The notes: generated from the sequence alone by a model not told the origin. A DNA stretch of 64,000 nucleotides from Arthrobacter sp. D5-1 (GCF_017357425.1 NZ_CP014571.1:1550001-1614000); one strand, 5' to 3'. Counted from the stretch's first letter, positions 10,278 through 19,442 are shown. Made by a program: numbers and translations.

Positions 10278-11366
10278 CTAGGCGGTGTGCCTGTCCCTGC
10301 GCCACGCATTGGGCGGTTCCTGGGCAACCGGCAGGGCCGCCAGGATGCCCCGAAGGATGCTTTGTGGCGTATCACCTGAGCTTGCCGCTTTGCGGTCCAG
10401 GATGATCCGGTGGGCGAGCACCGATTCGGTAACGTCCACTACGTCGTCCGGGAGAACAAAGTCCCGGCCGTCCAACGCGGCGGTTGCCTTGGCTGCACGC
10501 AACAGCTGCAACAAGGAGCGCGGGCTGGCACCAAGGCGCAGACGGGCACTGTCGCGGGTAGCCCGCCCGATAGCCACGGTGTACTCCTTGATGGCCGTGG
10601 ACACATACACCTGCTGGACGGCAGCGATCATGGCCGCGACGTCGGCGGCAGTGACCACGGGGGTCACTTTGGCCAGGGGAGAGGAAGCCTGGTGCGTCTC
10701 CAGCATTTCGATCTCGGCTTCCTTGTCGGGATAGCCCATGGAAATCCTGGCCATGAAACGGTCCCGCTGGGCTTCGGGCAGCGGGTACGTGCCCTCCATC
10801 TCAATGGGGTTCTGAGTGGCGACCACCATGAAGGGCAGGCCCAGCTGATAGGAATGCCCGTCAACGGTGACTTGATGCTCTTCCATGCACTCAAGAAGCG
10901 CGGACTGGGTCTTGGCCGAAGCCCGGTTGATTTCGTCGCCGATCACAATGTTCGCGAACACTGCACCGGGCCGGAACTCAAATTGCCGGGACGACTGGTT
11001 GTAAATGGAGACACCGGTGACATCTGACGGAAGGAGGTCCGGCGTGAACTGGATGCGGGAGACGGTACAGTCCACGGTCCGCGCCAGTGTCTTGGCCAGC
11101 AGGGTCTTGCCGACGCCGGGAACATCTTCCAGCAGGAGGTGGCCTTGGGCCAGCAGAACCGTCAACGCGAGTTTCGCGGCGTCGGCCTTGCCATCAATGA
11201 CCTTGTTGATGGATCCCAGGATGCGTTCGCTGGCATCGTGGAAGCGTTCCGCATCCATGACCTGCGGCCTGTGTCCATTGAGTGCTGCACCTTCCCGCGG
11301 CAGGGTACTGTAAGCCTCGCCCTGGAACGGGGTAGGTTCAACGGATACTTGTCGCTTGGACTCCAT
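10278..11366 (-). CDS. MoxR-family AAA ATPase
   Basis: Cytoplasmic AAA+ ATPase of 362 aa, first gene of the MoxR-DUF58-TgpA operon. It probably remodels or activates the DUF58/transglutaminase partners. Walker A is EDVPGVGKTLLAK, and a typical MoxR Walker B (VIGDEINRASAKTQSALLE) follows. The motif EGTYPLPEAQRDRFMARISMGYP is characteristic of MoxR, split here only by quotation of its key parts: EGTYPLPEAQRDRF then MARISMGYP. I prefer the ATG at 11366, which has GAAGGG at good spacing. A GTG at 11390 would add eight residues but lacks a ribosome site. Confidence 0.93.
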   Translation of the reverse strand: MESKRQVSVEPTPFQGEAYSTLPREGAALNGHRPQVMDAERFHDASERILGSINKVIDGKADAAKLALTVLLAQGHLLLEDVPGVGKTLLAKTLARTVDCTVSRIQFTPDLLPSDVTGVSIYNQSSRQFEFRPGAVFANIVIGDEINRASAKTQSALLECMEEHQVTVDGHSYQLGLPFMVVATQNPIEMEGTYPLPEAQRDRFMARISMGYPDKEAEIEMLETHQASSPLAKVTPVVTAADVAAMIAAVQQVYVSTAIKEYTVAIGRATRDSARLRLGASPRSLLQLLRAAKATAALDGRDFVLPDDVVDVTESVLAHRIILDRKAASSGDTPQSILRGILAALPVAQEPPNAWRRDRHTA

Positions 11367-11563
11367 GGATTGCCCTTCAGCCGTGGCCACTGCACCAGCA
11401 ATCTTGATGACGTGTTGCTGTTCTTGACCGTCTGTCCGTTCCAGACTACCCAGACATTGGCCGCCGCTGACATAGTGCTCAGGAATTTATGTGCCGAGTG
11501 GAATTTACCTCTGCCCACCCGGCCGCTGCCTCAGGGGGACCATGGTCCGATTAAGGTGGGAGC

Positions 11564-12451
11564 ATGTGTAATTCGCTCGCCCCTGTTGCGTACCGTGCGT
11601 CATCCGAGGATACAGATTCCCGCAAGGAATACCCGCCGGCACCTGAACCCCTCCCCGTTCCGGTCATGGACAACCACACGCACCTGGATTTCCGGCACGG
11701 ACTGATCGAGGTCCCGGTCCGCGACGCGATGGACTCGGCTGAGGCCGTAGGTGTGCAAGGCGCTGTGCAGGTGGGTTGCGATTTGGAGTCGTCCCGCTTC
11801 ACAGTGCAGGCAGTGGACGCGGATCCGCGCCTGCTCGGTGCCGTAGCAATCCACCCCAACGACGCCCCGGTGTACGCCGGGCGCGGTGAACTGGAGTCGG
11901 CGCTCGCAGAGATCGAAGAGCTGGCAGCCCACCCGCGGATCCGCGCCATCGGTGAAACGGGATTGGATTTCTTCCGGACCCACGGGGAAGGGCTGGTGGC
12001 CCAGCGGTACTCGTTCCGGCGCCACATCGACATCGCCAAACGGTTGGGGCTGACTTTGCAGATCCACGACCGCGACGCCCACGACGACGTGGTGAAGGTG
12101 TTGATGGAGGAAGGTGCCCCGGAGCGGGTGGTGTTCCACTGTTTCTCCGGAGACGAAGAACTGGCCCGGATCTGCAACCAGAATGGGTGGTACATGTCGT
12201 TTGCGGGCACCATGACGTTCAAGAATGCCGGGAACCTGCGCGCAGCGCTGGCCATCGCCGAACCACAGCGGATCCTGGTGGAAACCGATTCGCCGTTCTT
12301 GACGCCCCACCCGTACCGTGGCCGGCCTAACGCGAGCTACATGGTTCCTTACACCGTCCGGTCCATGGCGGAAGTGACCGGTGATGACCTCTCCGAGCTC
12401 TGTTCGCGTTTGGCGGAAAACACGCTCCAGGCCTACGGCTCATGGGCCTGA
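11564..12451 (+). CDS. tatD: TatD-family metal-dependent deoxyribonuclease
   Basis: Predicted 3'-5' exonuclease/phosphoesterase with a TIM-barrel amidohydrolase fold, 295 aa. Metal ligands and family motifs are visible: DNHTHLD near residue 37, GETGLDFFR, QIHDRDAHDD, HCFSGDEE and the terminal ETDSPFLTPHPYRGR. About 30 residues at the N-terminus precede the first metal motif. It opens the tatD-rpfB-rsmA-ispE block that is also found in M. tuberculosis. A weak hairpin (12451-12471) starts at the stop codon. It is divergent from moxR across about 200 bp, in which I see no clear regulatory site. Confidence 0.93.
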   Translation: MCNSLAPVAYRASSEDTDSRKEYPPAPEPLPVPVMDNHTHLDFRHGLIEVPVRDAMDSAEAVGVQGAVQVGCDLESSRFTVQAVDADPRLLGAVAIHPNDAPVYAGRGELESALAEIEELAAHPRIRAIGETGLDFFRTHGEGLVAQRYSFRRHIDIAKRLGLTLQIHDRDAHDDVVKVLMEEGAPERVVFHCFSGDEELARICNQNGWYMSFAGTMTFKNAGNLRAALAIAEPQRILVETDSPFLTPHPYRGRPNASYMVPYTVRSMAEVTGDDLSELCSRLAENTLQAYGSWA

Positions 12452-12471
12452 GGCGCTCCTTCGAGGCGCCT
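12451..12471 (+). terminator. Weak hairpin after tatD
   Basis: AGGCGC (12451-12456) pairs with GCGCCT (12466-12471) over a 9-nt loop, followed by TTCC. The stem is short and there is no proper T-run, so termination would be partial. Confidence 0.35.
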
Positions 12472-12521
12472 TCCCCGTGCCCGAAATGAATACCCGGTAT
12501 GCAGAAGTCTTGGTTGGTTTA

Positions 12522-12536
12522 TAACAGATCGGTTAC
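12522..12536 (+). promoter_or_regulatory. Candidate regulator site upstream of rpfB
   Basis: TAACAGATCGGTTAC is an imperfect inverted repeat in an AT-rich stretch that stands out from its GC-rich surroundings, about 210 bp before the rpfB start. GTTAC/GTAAC-type half sites are associated with MtrA, a regulator of actinobacterial cell-wall hydrolases including rpf genes. That link is inference. The promoter probably lies in the same AT-rich patch (12511-12545). Confidence 0.35.
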
Positions 12537-12547
12537 TGTGTTAAACA

Positions 12548-12680
12548 AGTAGCCGGGGTCGGGGAAGGCCTTCGGACAGCTGGGCCGGTTGAATCCGGCC
12601 TTCATCAGTTGAATGTAATTGGCGGCGCAGATGCCGGCAGCAAGTGTGGGACCAGGCTTTGTGCCTGGCCCCTCCGTTTT
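12548..12680 (+). ncRNA. Structured 5' leader of rpfB, possibly ydaO-like (c-di-AMP)
   Basis: Between the AT-rich promoter patch and rpfB lies about 130 nt able to fold. GGCCGG and CCGGCC close over TTGAAT, and a terminator-like hairpin (12648-12672: GGG.CCAGGC, loop TTTGT, GCCTGG.CCC) is followed by TCCGTTTT. Several short elements (GGGGAA, GTTGAATCC, CCGGCAGC) recall the ydaO/c-di-AMP riboswitch that precedes rpf genes in Streptomyces and mycobacteria. The GGTAGGG element is not clear, so a different or diverged leader is equally possible. Confidence 0.35.
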
Positions 12681-12742
12681 GCCGCTGGCATTATTTCTGT
12701 GCTTTTCCCCGTGCCCGGATGGTCTGAGAGTTATGGGCAATC

Positions 12743-13894
12743 GTGATCAAGTTCTTCACAACGGATGGCAAGTTCAGCTTCCTCAAAGTCGGTGCCCAGT
12801 TGCTGGTTGTTGCAGCGCTGGTGGTCGGAGTTGTCGCGTTTGTGGGCAACAACAAGACTGTCACCCTCAACGTGGACGGCAAGGTAAGTTCCATCCAGAC
12901 CTTCGGCGGCACAGTTGACCAGGTGGTCAAGGCGGCCAAGGTTGAGCTGAAGGACGCTGACAGGGTCTCTCCCGCCCTCGACGCCCGTGTGGATAACGGC
13001 TCCGTGGTCAACATCAACCTCGCGAAGGCGGTGTCCATTGAATTGGACGGCGCGCGCAAGACCGTGAACACGAACGCCCCCGATGTCGCCGCACTGGTCA
13101 GCGAACTTGGAGTGGCAAGCTCCTCCGAAATCTCCCAGCCGAAGGAAGCATCGCTGGAAGTCACCGGTTCCTTCGTCTCCATCTCAACTCCCAAGACCAT
13201 CAGTGTTGTTGCCGACGGCAAGGACACCACCACCACCACGACGGCGGCCGACGTCGCCACCGTGCTGAAGGACACCGGCGTCACCGTCGGCGCCAACGAC
13301 CGCATCTCACAGCCTGGCAACGCGCCCATCGTTCAGGACATGGTGATCAAGGTCTCCCGCGTGGACACCAGCAAGACCGCAGAAGCCACGGAGGAAGTGC
13401 CCTTCGAAAGCGTGAAGACCGAAACTGCTGAGCTGTTCAAGGGCGAAGAGAAGGTTACCCAGGAAGGTGTGGCCGGTTCGCTGGTCAAGACGTTCAAGCT
13501 GGTCCTGGTTGACGGGCGTGAAGCGTCACGAGCCCTCGTCTCAAGCAATGTCACCACCAAGCCGGTGACCGAAAAGGTCAGCGTGGGCACCAAAGCCCGC
13601 CCGGTAGCTGCTCCGGCCAAGGCAGCCGCAACCTCCAGCGGCCCCACGGGTGCACCGAACGAAGCTATGTGGGACAGGATTGCCCAGTGTGAGTCCGGTG
13701 GAAACTGGTCCATCAACACCGGCAACGGCTACTACGGCGGCCTCCAGTTCTCCAGCCCGACGTGGCTGGCCAATGGTGGCGGAGCCTACGCTCCCAACGC
13801 CAGCCTGGCCACCAAGGCACAGCAAATTGATATCGCCAACCGCCTCTACGCCAAGAACGGCCTCCGCGACTGGGGCTGCGCGCACGCAGCCTGA
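12743..13894 (+). CDS. rpfB: Resuscitation-promoting factor RpfB (DUF348-G5-Rpf)
   Basis: Secreted or membrane-anchored peptidoglycan-cleaving enzyme that promotes exit from dormancy. The 383-aa protein has an N-terminal signal anchor (about residues 12-32) and DUF348 repeats (about 35-200). A G5 domain (about 210-285), a short Ala/Pro linker and a C-terminal Rpf domain follow, the last containing the catalytic Glu in AQCESGGNW and YYGGLQFSSPTW. The domain order equals RpfB of M. tuberculosis (Rv1009). The start is GTG at 12743: an in-frame stop at 12725 leaves no room upstream, and the ribosome site is weak. rsmA follows after 26 bp. Confidence 0.95.
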   Translation: MIKFFTTDGKFSFLKVGAQLLVVAALVVGVVAFVGNNKTVTLNVDGKVSSIQTFGGTVDQVVKAAKVELKDADRVSPALDARVDNGSVVNINLAKAVSIELDGARKTVNTNAPDVAALVSELGVASSSEISQPKEASLEVTGSFVSISTPKTISVVADGKDTTTTTTAADVATVLKDTGVTVGANDRISQPGNAPIVQDMVIKVSRVDTSKTAEATEEVPFESVKTETAELFKGEEKVTQEGVAGSLVKTFKLVLVDGREASRALVSSNVTTKPVTEKVSVGTKARPVAAPAKAAATSSGPTGAPNEAMWDRIAQCESGGNWSINTGNGYYGGLQFSSPTWLANGGGAYAPNASLATKAQQIDIANRLYAKNGLRDWGCAHAA

Positions 13895-13920
13895 CCCTCC
13901 ACAGGCGATACGATACCTAG

Positions 13921-14802
13921 GTGACTGAACCGAATTCCGAACCCGCCGCCGTCGCGCCTTTGCTGGGCGCCACAGACATCCGACGGCTTGCCGAGGAAAT
14001 CGGTGTACGCCCTACGAAGACCCTTGGGCAGAACTTTGTGATTGACGGCAACACCATCCGCAGGATTGTGGCGGCCGCCAACATCGACTCCGATGAAACC
14101 GTGCTGGAAGTCGGCCCTGGACTTGGCTCGCTGACCCTCGGCTTGCTGGACGCAGCCAAGACTGTTGTGGCGGTGGAGATCGACCCGGTGTTGGCGGAGA
14201 AACTGCCGGCGACTGTGCGTGCCTGGCGGCCCGGAGCGGAAGACAACTTCCACCTGGTGCTCTCCGACGCCATGAAGGTCACCGAACTGCCCGTGCCTCC
14301 CACGGCACTGGTGGCAAACCTGCCGTACAACGTTGCGGTCCCCGTGGTGCTTCACCTCCTGCAGCACTTCCCGAGCCTGCAGCACGGCCTGGTCATGGTG
14401 CAGGACGAGGTAGCTGACAGGCTTGCTGCGACTCCCGGGTCCAAGATCTACGGTGTTCCCTCCGTGAAGGCCGCGTGGTACGGGCACATGCGCAAAGCCG
14501 GTGTCATAGGCATGAACGTGTTCTGGCCTGCGCCCAAGATCCATTCGGGACTCGTGGCTTTCACACGCCACGATCCGCCCCGGACCCATGCCACCCGCGA
14601 GCAGGTCTTCGCCGTTATCGATGCTGCATTTGCCCAACGCCGGAAAACCCTTCGGGCGGCGCTGGCCGGCTGGGCCGGGAGCGCCGCTGAGGCAGAACGG
14701 TGCCTGGTTGCGGCCGGCGTGGACCCCACCGCGCGCGGCGAAGTCCTGGATATCTCCGCCTATGTCAAGATCGCCGAAGCCCGCCACCCCGTGGACGCAT
14801 GA
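13921..14802 (+). CDS. rsmA: 16S rRNA (adenine1518/1519-N6,N6)-dimethyltransferase RsmA/KsgA
   Basis: Dimethylates A1518 and A1519 in helix 45 of 16S rRNA during late small-subunit assembly. The 293-aa protein has [17 protein letters not shown], the SAM-binding motif [16 protein letters not shown], and the catalytic [10 protein letters not shown] (motif IV). The GTG start lies 26 bp after rpfB. The stop overlaps the ispE ATG by 4 nt, so translation of ispE is probably coupled to it. The conserved rpfB-ksgA-ispE order supports the assignment. Confidence 0.96.
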   Translation: MTEPNSEPAAVAPLLGATDIRRLAEEIGVRPTKTLGQNFVIDGNTIRRIVAAANIDSDETVLEVGPGLGSLTLGLLDAAKTVVAVEIDPVLAEKLPATVRAWRPGAEDNFHLVLSDAMKVTELPVPPTALVANLPYNVAVPVVLHLLQHFPSLQHGLVMVQDEVADRLAATPGSKIYGVPSVKAAWYGHMRKAGVIGMNVFWPAPKIHSGLVAFTRHDPPRTHATREQVFAVIDAAFAQRRKTLRAALAGWAGSAAEAERCLVAAGVDPTARGEVLDISAYVKIAEARHPVDA

Positions 14803-15791
14803 ACCCGGGCACCCGCAAACCCAGCAGCCTCCCGTTCGCGGGGGACCGCTTCCATGCCCGGACAGTCCGCGTCAAAGCGCCCGGGAAGGTCAACGTCTCC
14901 CTGAGCGTCGGACCGCTGCGGCCTGATGGCTACCATTCGGTGGCCAGTGTCTACCTTGCCGTTTCCCTCTATGAGGAAGTGGCGGCTACCAGCACCGAGG
15001 CACAGGGAATCACTGTCAGCATCAGCCCCGACAGCACGCTTGACCTCGACGGTGTGGACATTCCGCTGGATGAGCGGAACCTCGCCTACAAGGCCGCGGC
15101 CATCATGGCCGAAATGTCCGAGAAGCCCACCGGTGTGCACCTTGAAATCACCAAGCGCGTGCCGGTGGCCGGTGGCATGGGCGGCGGTTCAGCGGATGCT
15201 GCGGCGACCCTGCTGGCCTGCGATGCCCTGTGGAACAGCGGACTGTCCCGCGAGGAACTCGCGCATCTGGCGGCAGAGTTGGGGGCAGACGTGCCGTTCT
15301 CGCTCCTGGGGGGCACCGCCGTCGGGCTGGGCGTGGGCGACAAACTCTCCCCGGCCCTGGCCAAAGCCCAGATGGACTGGGTGCTGGTCTTTGCAGATTA
15401 CGGGCTCTCGACACCTGACGTCTTCCGGACCCTTGACGGACTGCGGGATTCCGAGGGCGTGGACATTCCGGCACCAGTGGCCGTGGACCCCACCATCCTC
15501 CAAGCGCTCCGTCATGGAGACCCTGAGACCCTCAGCCGGGTGTTGATCAACGACCTTCAGAGGGCTTCCATCACGTTGGCGCCACAACTTCGCGACACCA
15601 TCGGACTGGGCGAAGCACGCGGTGCCCTGGCAGGAATGGTCTCTGGCTCCGGCCCCACTATCGCTCTGCTTGCCCGCGACTCCGTTTCAGCCAGTGTCCT
15701 CGCCGAAGAGTTGACCCACCGCGGCCACACTGCCTTGGCGGTCCACGGCCCGGTGCCCGGCGCCCGGATCATCTCCGATACCCTCCTTTAG
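14799..15791 (+). CDS. ispE: 4-(cytidine 5'-diphospho)-2-C-methyl-D-erythritol kinase IspE
   Basis: GHMP kinase of the MEP isoprenoid pathway; phosphorylates CDP-methylerythritol at the 2-hydroxyl. The 330-aa protein has [14 protein letters not shown] (about 25-38), the ATP-binding [14 protein letters not shown] (123-136, with catalytic Asp133) and the C-terminal [13 protein letters not shown]. The frame is open further upstream inside rsmA, but the ATG at 14799, overlapping the rsmA stop as ATGA, gives the normal length. A 35-bp gap separates it from the ABC-F gene. Confidence 0.95.
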   Translation: MNPGTRKPSSLPFAGDRFHARTVRVKAPGKVNVSLSVGPLRPDGYHSVASVYLAVSLYEEVAATSTEAQGITVSISPDSTLDLDGVDIPLDERNLAYKAAAIMAEMSEKPTGVHLEITKRVPVAGGMGGGSADAAATLLACDALWNSGLSREELAHLAAELGADVPFSLLGGTAVGLGVGDKLSPALAKAQMDWVLVFADYGLSTPDVFRTLDGLRDSEGVDIPAPVAVDPTILQALRHGDPETLSRVLINDLQRASITLAPQLRDTIGLGEARGALAGMVSGSGPTIALLARDSVSASVLAEELTHRGHTALAVHGPVPGARIISDTLL

Positions 15792-15826
15792 TACCTCCGC
15801 ATTCCAGCAGTAGAAAGTAGTACCCA

Positions 15827-17659
15827 TTGGCCCATCTGCTTGGCGGCGAAAACCTCACCGTTTCGTTCGCGACCCGCACTGTCCTCGACGGCGTCACCCT
15901 CGGTTTGGAGGATGGCGACCGCATCGGCATGGTGGGCCGTAACGGCGACGGCAAATCGACCCTCATGCGCCTGCTCGCCCTGCGCTCGACGCCGGACTCC
16001 GGACGGGTCACCAAACGGGGCGATGTCAACGTGGGCTACCTGGACCAAGGCGACGTGCTCGACGGCGACCTGACAGTGGGCGCTGCGATCGTCGGCGACC
16101 GCGCGGACCATGAATGGGCCGCCAACGCCAAGATCCGGGAAGTCATGGGCGGACTGGTGGGCGACGTCGACTGGCACGCCAACGTCCACGCCCTTTCCGG
16201 TGGCCAAAAGCGCCGCGTTGCGCTGGCCAAGCTCCTCATCGAAGACCACGACGTCATCATGCTGGACGAACCCACCAACCACCTCGACGTCGAAGGCGTC
16301 GCCTGGCTGGCCCGGCACCTGAAGACTCGCTGGCGCGCCAACCAAGGCGCGTTCCTGGTGGTCACCCACGATCGCTGGTTCCTCGACGAGGTCTGCAATT
16401 ACACCTGGGAAGTCCACGACGCCATGGTGGACATGTTCGACGGCGGATACGCCGCGTACGTTTTGGCCCGCGCCGAGCGTGACCGCATGGCGTCCGTCGT
16501 CGAAGGTAAACGCCAGCAGCTCGTCAAAAAGGAACTCGCGTGGTTGAGGCGCGGCGCCCCCGCCCGGACCGCCAAGCCGAAGTTCCGCATCGAAGCCGCC
16601 AACGACCTCATTGCCGACGTGCCCGATCCCCGCGACTCGGTGGCGCTCAGCAAGATGGCCACCGCACGTCTCGGCAAAGACGTGCTGGACCTCGAGAACA
16701 TCACCCTGGACTTCTTGGGCGGCGAGAGCGGGCAGAAGCTCTTTGACAACATCACGCTGCGGCTCGCACCGGGCGAACGCCTTGGCCTGGTGGGTGTCAA
16801 CGGTGCCGGAAAGTCCACCCTGCTGAAACTGCTCAACGGCGAAATCCAGCCGACCTCCGGCAAAGTCAAGCGCGGCAAGACCGTGGTCACCGCCGTGCTC
16901 ACCCAGGACGTCAAAGAACTCGACGACGTCTCCGACCTGCGCGTCATTGAAGTCATCGAACGCGAAAAGCGGTCCTTCAGCGTGGGTGGCAAGGAATTCA
17001 CCGCAGGCCAGCTCGTGGAACAACTCGGGTTCACCAAGGAAAAGCAGTGGACACCCGTCAGCGATCTCTCAGGTGGTGAGCGCCGCAGGCTCCAACTCCT
17101 GCGCCTCCTGGTAGGGGAGCCCAACGTCCTCATGCTCGACGAACCAACCAACGACCTCGACACCGACACCCTGGCCGCCGTCGAAGACGTCCTGGACGGC
17201 TGGCCCGGGACCCTGGTGGTTGTCAGCCACGACCGTTACCTGCTGGAACGCGTCACCGACAACCAGATGGCGTTGCTCGGCGACGGAAAACTCCGTGGCC
17301 TGCCGGGTGGCGTCGACCAGTACCTCGAGCTGCGTGAAGCCGCCCTTGCATCCGGCGCTGTTGGTGGGGGCTCCGGCGCGCCGACCTCTGCCAGCGGGTC
17401 CTCTGCTTCCGCTGCTGCTCCGTCCGGTGCCAGCGAAGCCGAAAAGCGGGAGGCCCGCAAGGACCTCAACAGGATCGACCGCCAACTCGGCAAGATCTCG
17501 CAGCAGGAAGAGAAGCTCCACACCCAAATGGCAGCGAAGTCCGAATCCGGCGACTTCGATGCCTTGGGGGAACTCAACGCCAAGCTGCAGGAGTTGCTCG
17601 AGGAAAAGGAAGGGCTGGAGCTGGAGTGGTTGGAGGCCGCTGAAACCCTCGGCGAGTAG
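15827..17659 (+). CDS. ABC-F family ATPase
   Basis: Soluble twin-cassette ATPase of 610 aa without membrane segments, of the ABC-F type that acts on the ribosome. Cassette 1 has Walker A GRNGDGKST (37-45; Asp where Ala is usual), LSGGQKRR and IMLDEPTNHLD. Cassette 2 has GVNGAGKST (about 323), LSGGERRRLQ and LMLDEPTNDLD. A Ser/Ala/Gly-rich linker near residue 510 leads to a C-terminal coiled coil of the Uup type. The start is TTG at 15827 with a poor ribosome site, and no better start exists. I cannot tell a housekeeping factor from an antibiotic-resistance member. Confidence 0.92.
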   Translation: MAHLLGGENLTVSFATRTVLDGVTLGLEDGDRIGMVGRNGDGKSTLMRLLALRSTPDSGRVTKRGDVNVGYLDQGDVLDGDLTVGAAIVGDRADHEWAANAKIREVMGGLVGDVDWHANVHALSGGQKRRVALAKLLIEDHDVIMLDEPTNHLDVEGVAWLARHLKTRWRANQGAFLVVTHDRWFLDEVCNYTWEVHDAMVDMFDGGYAAYVLARAERDRMASVVEGKRQQLVKKELAWLRRGAPARTAKPKFRIEAANDLIADVPDPRDSVALSKMATARLGKDVLDLENITLDFLGGESGQKLFDNITLRLAPGERLGLVGVNGAGKSTLLKLLNGEIQPTSGKVKRGKTVVTAVLTQDVKELDDVSDLRVIEVIEREKRSFSVGGKEFTAGQLVEQLGFTKEKQWTPVSDLSGGERRRLQLLRLLVGEPNVLMLDEPTNDLDTDTLAAVEDVLDGWPGTLVVVSHDRYLLERVTDNQMALLGDGKLRGLPGGVDQYLELREAALASGAVGGGSGAPTSASGSSASAAAPSGASEAEKREARKDLNRIDRQLGKISQQEEKLHTQMAAKSESGDFDALGELNAKLQELLEEKEGLELEWLEAAETLGE

Positions 17660-17678
17660 AGGGTGGGGCCGCCTTCCG

Positions 17679-17695
17679 ACGCTCTCTCACATCCC
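17679..17695 (+). repeat. Left arm of 17-bp inverted repeat flanking the VOC gene
   Basis: ACGCTCTCTCACATCCC is the exact reverse complement of 18292-18308. The motif ACATCCCTCGGG that follows recurs once more at about 17720. It is likely a copy of a short intergenic repeat family. Confidence 0.7.
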
Positions 17696-17744
17696 TCGGG
17701 CTTGCGGCCGACCCTCCTGCACATCCCTCGGGTTCGGGTGGATG

Positions 17745-18146
17745 CTATTGCGTCCCTTCGTAGCCTATGAGCCAGTGGAGGCCGTGGCGGTCCACTACTT
17801 GACCGTCTGATGCACCCCACGGCTTCGGTGCGAGTGGGTCCAAAATTCGGCCGCCGTCCGACAATTTGTCGAACCATTCATGAAGAACTTCGGGATCGGC
17901 AGCTCCCAACAGCGCGAGCATCGCGCCTTGGATTTTGACTGTCGTTTCACCGCCGGCAGCGTCGGATCCGAACAAAGAGACCGCACCGCTCAGGACCCCA
18001 TGGGCGATGGCATCCGACGGACCGTCCGTGCGGTTGAAGTCCTCAAAGCTGTGCAAGGAAAGCTCACCGCCGAAGATCTTCGCGTAAAAGCCAAGCGCCT
18101 CGCGGGCTGTTCCGGGAAAAGTGATATAGAGCTGGGGTGCCGTCAT
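17745..18146 (-). CDS. VOC-family (PhnB/glyoxalase-like) protein
   Basis: Small cytoplasmic protein of 133 aa with the beta-alpha-beta-beta-beta pattern of the vicinal oxygen chelate superfamily: PQLYITFPGTAREALGFYAKIFGG at the start in two pieces (PQLYITFPGTAREAL, GFYAKIFGG) and DRHGLHWLIGYE at the end, as in PhnB-like proteins. Function is unknown for most members; candidates include metal-dependent isomerases and drug-binding proteins. It is a monocistronic gene with an inverted repeat on each side, convergent with the ABC-F gene. Confidence 0.85.
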   Translation of the reverse strand: MTAPQLYITFPGTAREALGFYAKIFGGELSLHSFEDFNRTDGPSDAIAHGVLSGAVSLFGSDAAGGETTVKIQGAMLALLGAADPEVLHEWFDKLSDGGRILDPLAPKPWGASDGQVVDRHGLHWLIGYEGTQ

Positions 18147-18291
18147 GAGCTCATCCTACGAACCAGTACCATGGCACACACCCTTGACACCTCGCCAACC
18201 CGCCATCCCCTTCCAGCCCAACGACGACAATGCCTCGACGGTCGAACCCGAGCCCACATGGGAGGTGAGAGAGGGTTGGGTTTAAGGGCGT

Positions 18292-18308
18292 GGGATGTGA
18301 GAGAGCGT
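18292..18308 (-). repeat. Right arm of 17-bp inverted repeat flanking the VOC gene
   Basis: GGGATGTGAGAGAGCGT is a perfect inverse copy of 17679-17695, in a region (18240-18345) rich in GAGAG and GGTGAG motifs. It is too far from its partner (600 bp) to be a simple terminator. Confidence 0.7.
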
Positions 18309-18351
18309 GCCTTGAGGGCGACGGCGCTGTGGGGGTGACCAAGGGAGGGAC

Positions 18352-19038
18352 CTAAGCCTCGGAACGCAGCCCGGGCTCCTTTTGCAATCCGGTGAGGCCG
18401 TTCCATGCCAGGTTCACCAGGTGGGCGGCGACGGCGCGCTTGTCCGGCGTGCGGCTGTCGAGCCACCACTGGCCGGTCATTGCCACCATCCCTACCAGCA
18501 TCTGCGCATACATGGCACCGTCTGCGGCGCTGAACCCGCGGCGGGCGAATTCGTCGGACAGCAGGTGCTCCACCCGGGCAGTGACGTGGGAGAGCAGTGT
18601 GGAAAAGGCGCCTTCGGGCTGCGATGGCGGGGCGTCACGCATGAGGATCCGGAATCCGTCGGTGCGGTCTTCGATGTAGCCAAGGAGGGCCAGGGCTGCG
18701 CGTTCCACCAGTACCCGGGGTTTGGCTTCGGTACTGAGGGCTTCGGTAATGGAGTCCAGCAGGATCCGGAATTCGGTCTCCACAACCTGCCGGTACAGGC
18801 CTTCCTTGGAGCCGAAGTGCTCGTAGATGACGGGCTTGGAAACTCCCGCGCTGGCAGCGATTTCCTCAATGGTGGTGCCGTCCAGGCCGCGGGCAGCGAA
18901 GAGTGCGCGGCCAATGCCGATGAGCTGGGATTTGCGCTGCTGGCCGGTCATCCTGATGCGGACTGCAGGGCCGGTGGAAACCTGGTCCAAGGGTGCAACG
19001 GTGTCCTCGGGCCGGGGGAGTTCAGTGCGCTTGCTCAC
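18352..19038 (-). CDS. TetR-family transcriptional regulator (Rv1019-like position)
   Basis: Repressor-type regulator of 228 aa. The N-terminal HTH reads IGRALFAARGLDGTTIEEIA and GVSKPVIYEHFGSKEGLYRQ, classic TetR, followed by an all-helical ligand domain. I place the start at GTG 19038; an in-frame upstream start at 19107 would run across a likely operator. A TTACCGGCCGGTTA palindrome 15 bp upstream (19053-19066) is a good autoregulatory site. In M. tuberculosis a TetR gene (Rv1019) occupies the same place between glmU and mfd. The ligand is unknown. Confidence 0.9.
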   Translation of the reverse strand: MSKRTELPRPEDTVAPLDQVSTGPAVRIRMTGQQRKSQLIGIGRALFAARGLDGTTIEEIAASAGVSKPVIYEHFGSKEGLYRQVVETEFRILLDSITEALSTEAKPRVLVERAALALLGYIEDRTDGFRILMRDAPPSQPEGAFSTLLSHVTARVEHLLSDEFARRGFSAADGAMYAQMLVGMVAMTGQWWLDSRTPDKRAVAAHLVNLAWNGLTGLQKEPGLRSEA

Positions 19039-19052
19039 GTGACCATCATGCC

Positions 19053-19066
19053 TTACCGGCCGGTTA
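19053..19066. promoter_or_regulatory. Candidate TetR autoregulatory operator
   Basis: TTACCGGCCGGTTA is a near-perfect palindrome directly in front of the TetR gene. A perfect version (TTACCGGCCGGTAA) occurs at 44633-44646, in front of the flavoprotein gene. Confidence 0.55.
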
Positions 19067-19250
19067 CAGGCCCGGCATGGCGGGTCGGAAAGGGGCGCGG
19101 GAGGCATCGCGGAGTGCGCCGGGGCCGGGGTGCCGGGCGGTCAAGTCGCGAAGCATGCAATGGTCATGGCAAACTAGATTCTTGTGTGTGCATCCCGGTA
19201 GCCCGGGAAACCGTCAAGCCCTGCTGCTTGATGGTGTGAATCATGCACGG

Positions 19251-19322
19251 TCCGCTCTGGTGTAATGGCAGCACCCCGGCCTTTGGAGCCGTGGAGTATA
19301 GGTTCGAATCCTATGGGCGGAA
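19251..19322 (+). tRNA. tRNA-Gln (anticodon TTG)
   Basis: A 72-nt cloverleaf. The acceptor TCCGCTC pairs with GGGCGGA, the D arm is GGTGTAATGGCAGCACC, the anticodon loop CTTTGGA carries TTG (UUG), and the T arm is ATAGG-TTCGAAT-CCTAT with discriminator A. One weak pair closes the anticodon stem. CCA is not encoded. TAGATT at about 19172 could be its -10. Confidence 0.93.
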
Positions 19323-19442
19323 CGGTCGGAAAATGCGCTCCTCTCTGTACCTGGAACGGCTCGAACGGTGCCTGGGTCCATTGGGATGGCAGCATTCCGA
19401 AGCCGGGTTACCCGGGACATACCGAGCAAGGAGAGCCAGTAC

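Noticed and set aside
15788..17023. 411-codon minus-strand frame
   Set aside because: Antisense to the ABC-F ATPase with its intact Walker motifs.
19251..19442. Integration (att) site in tRNA-Gln
   Set aside because: No duplicate of the tRNA 3' end and no integrase gene nearby.
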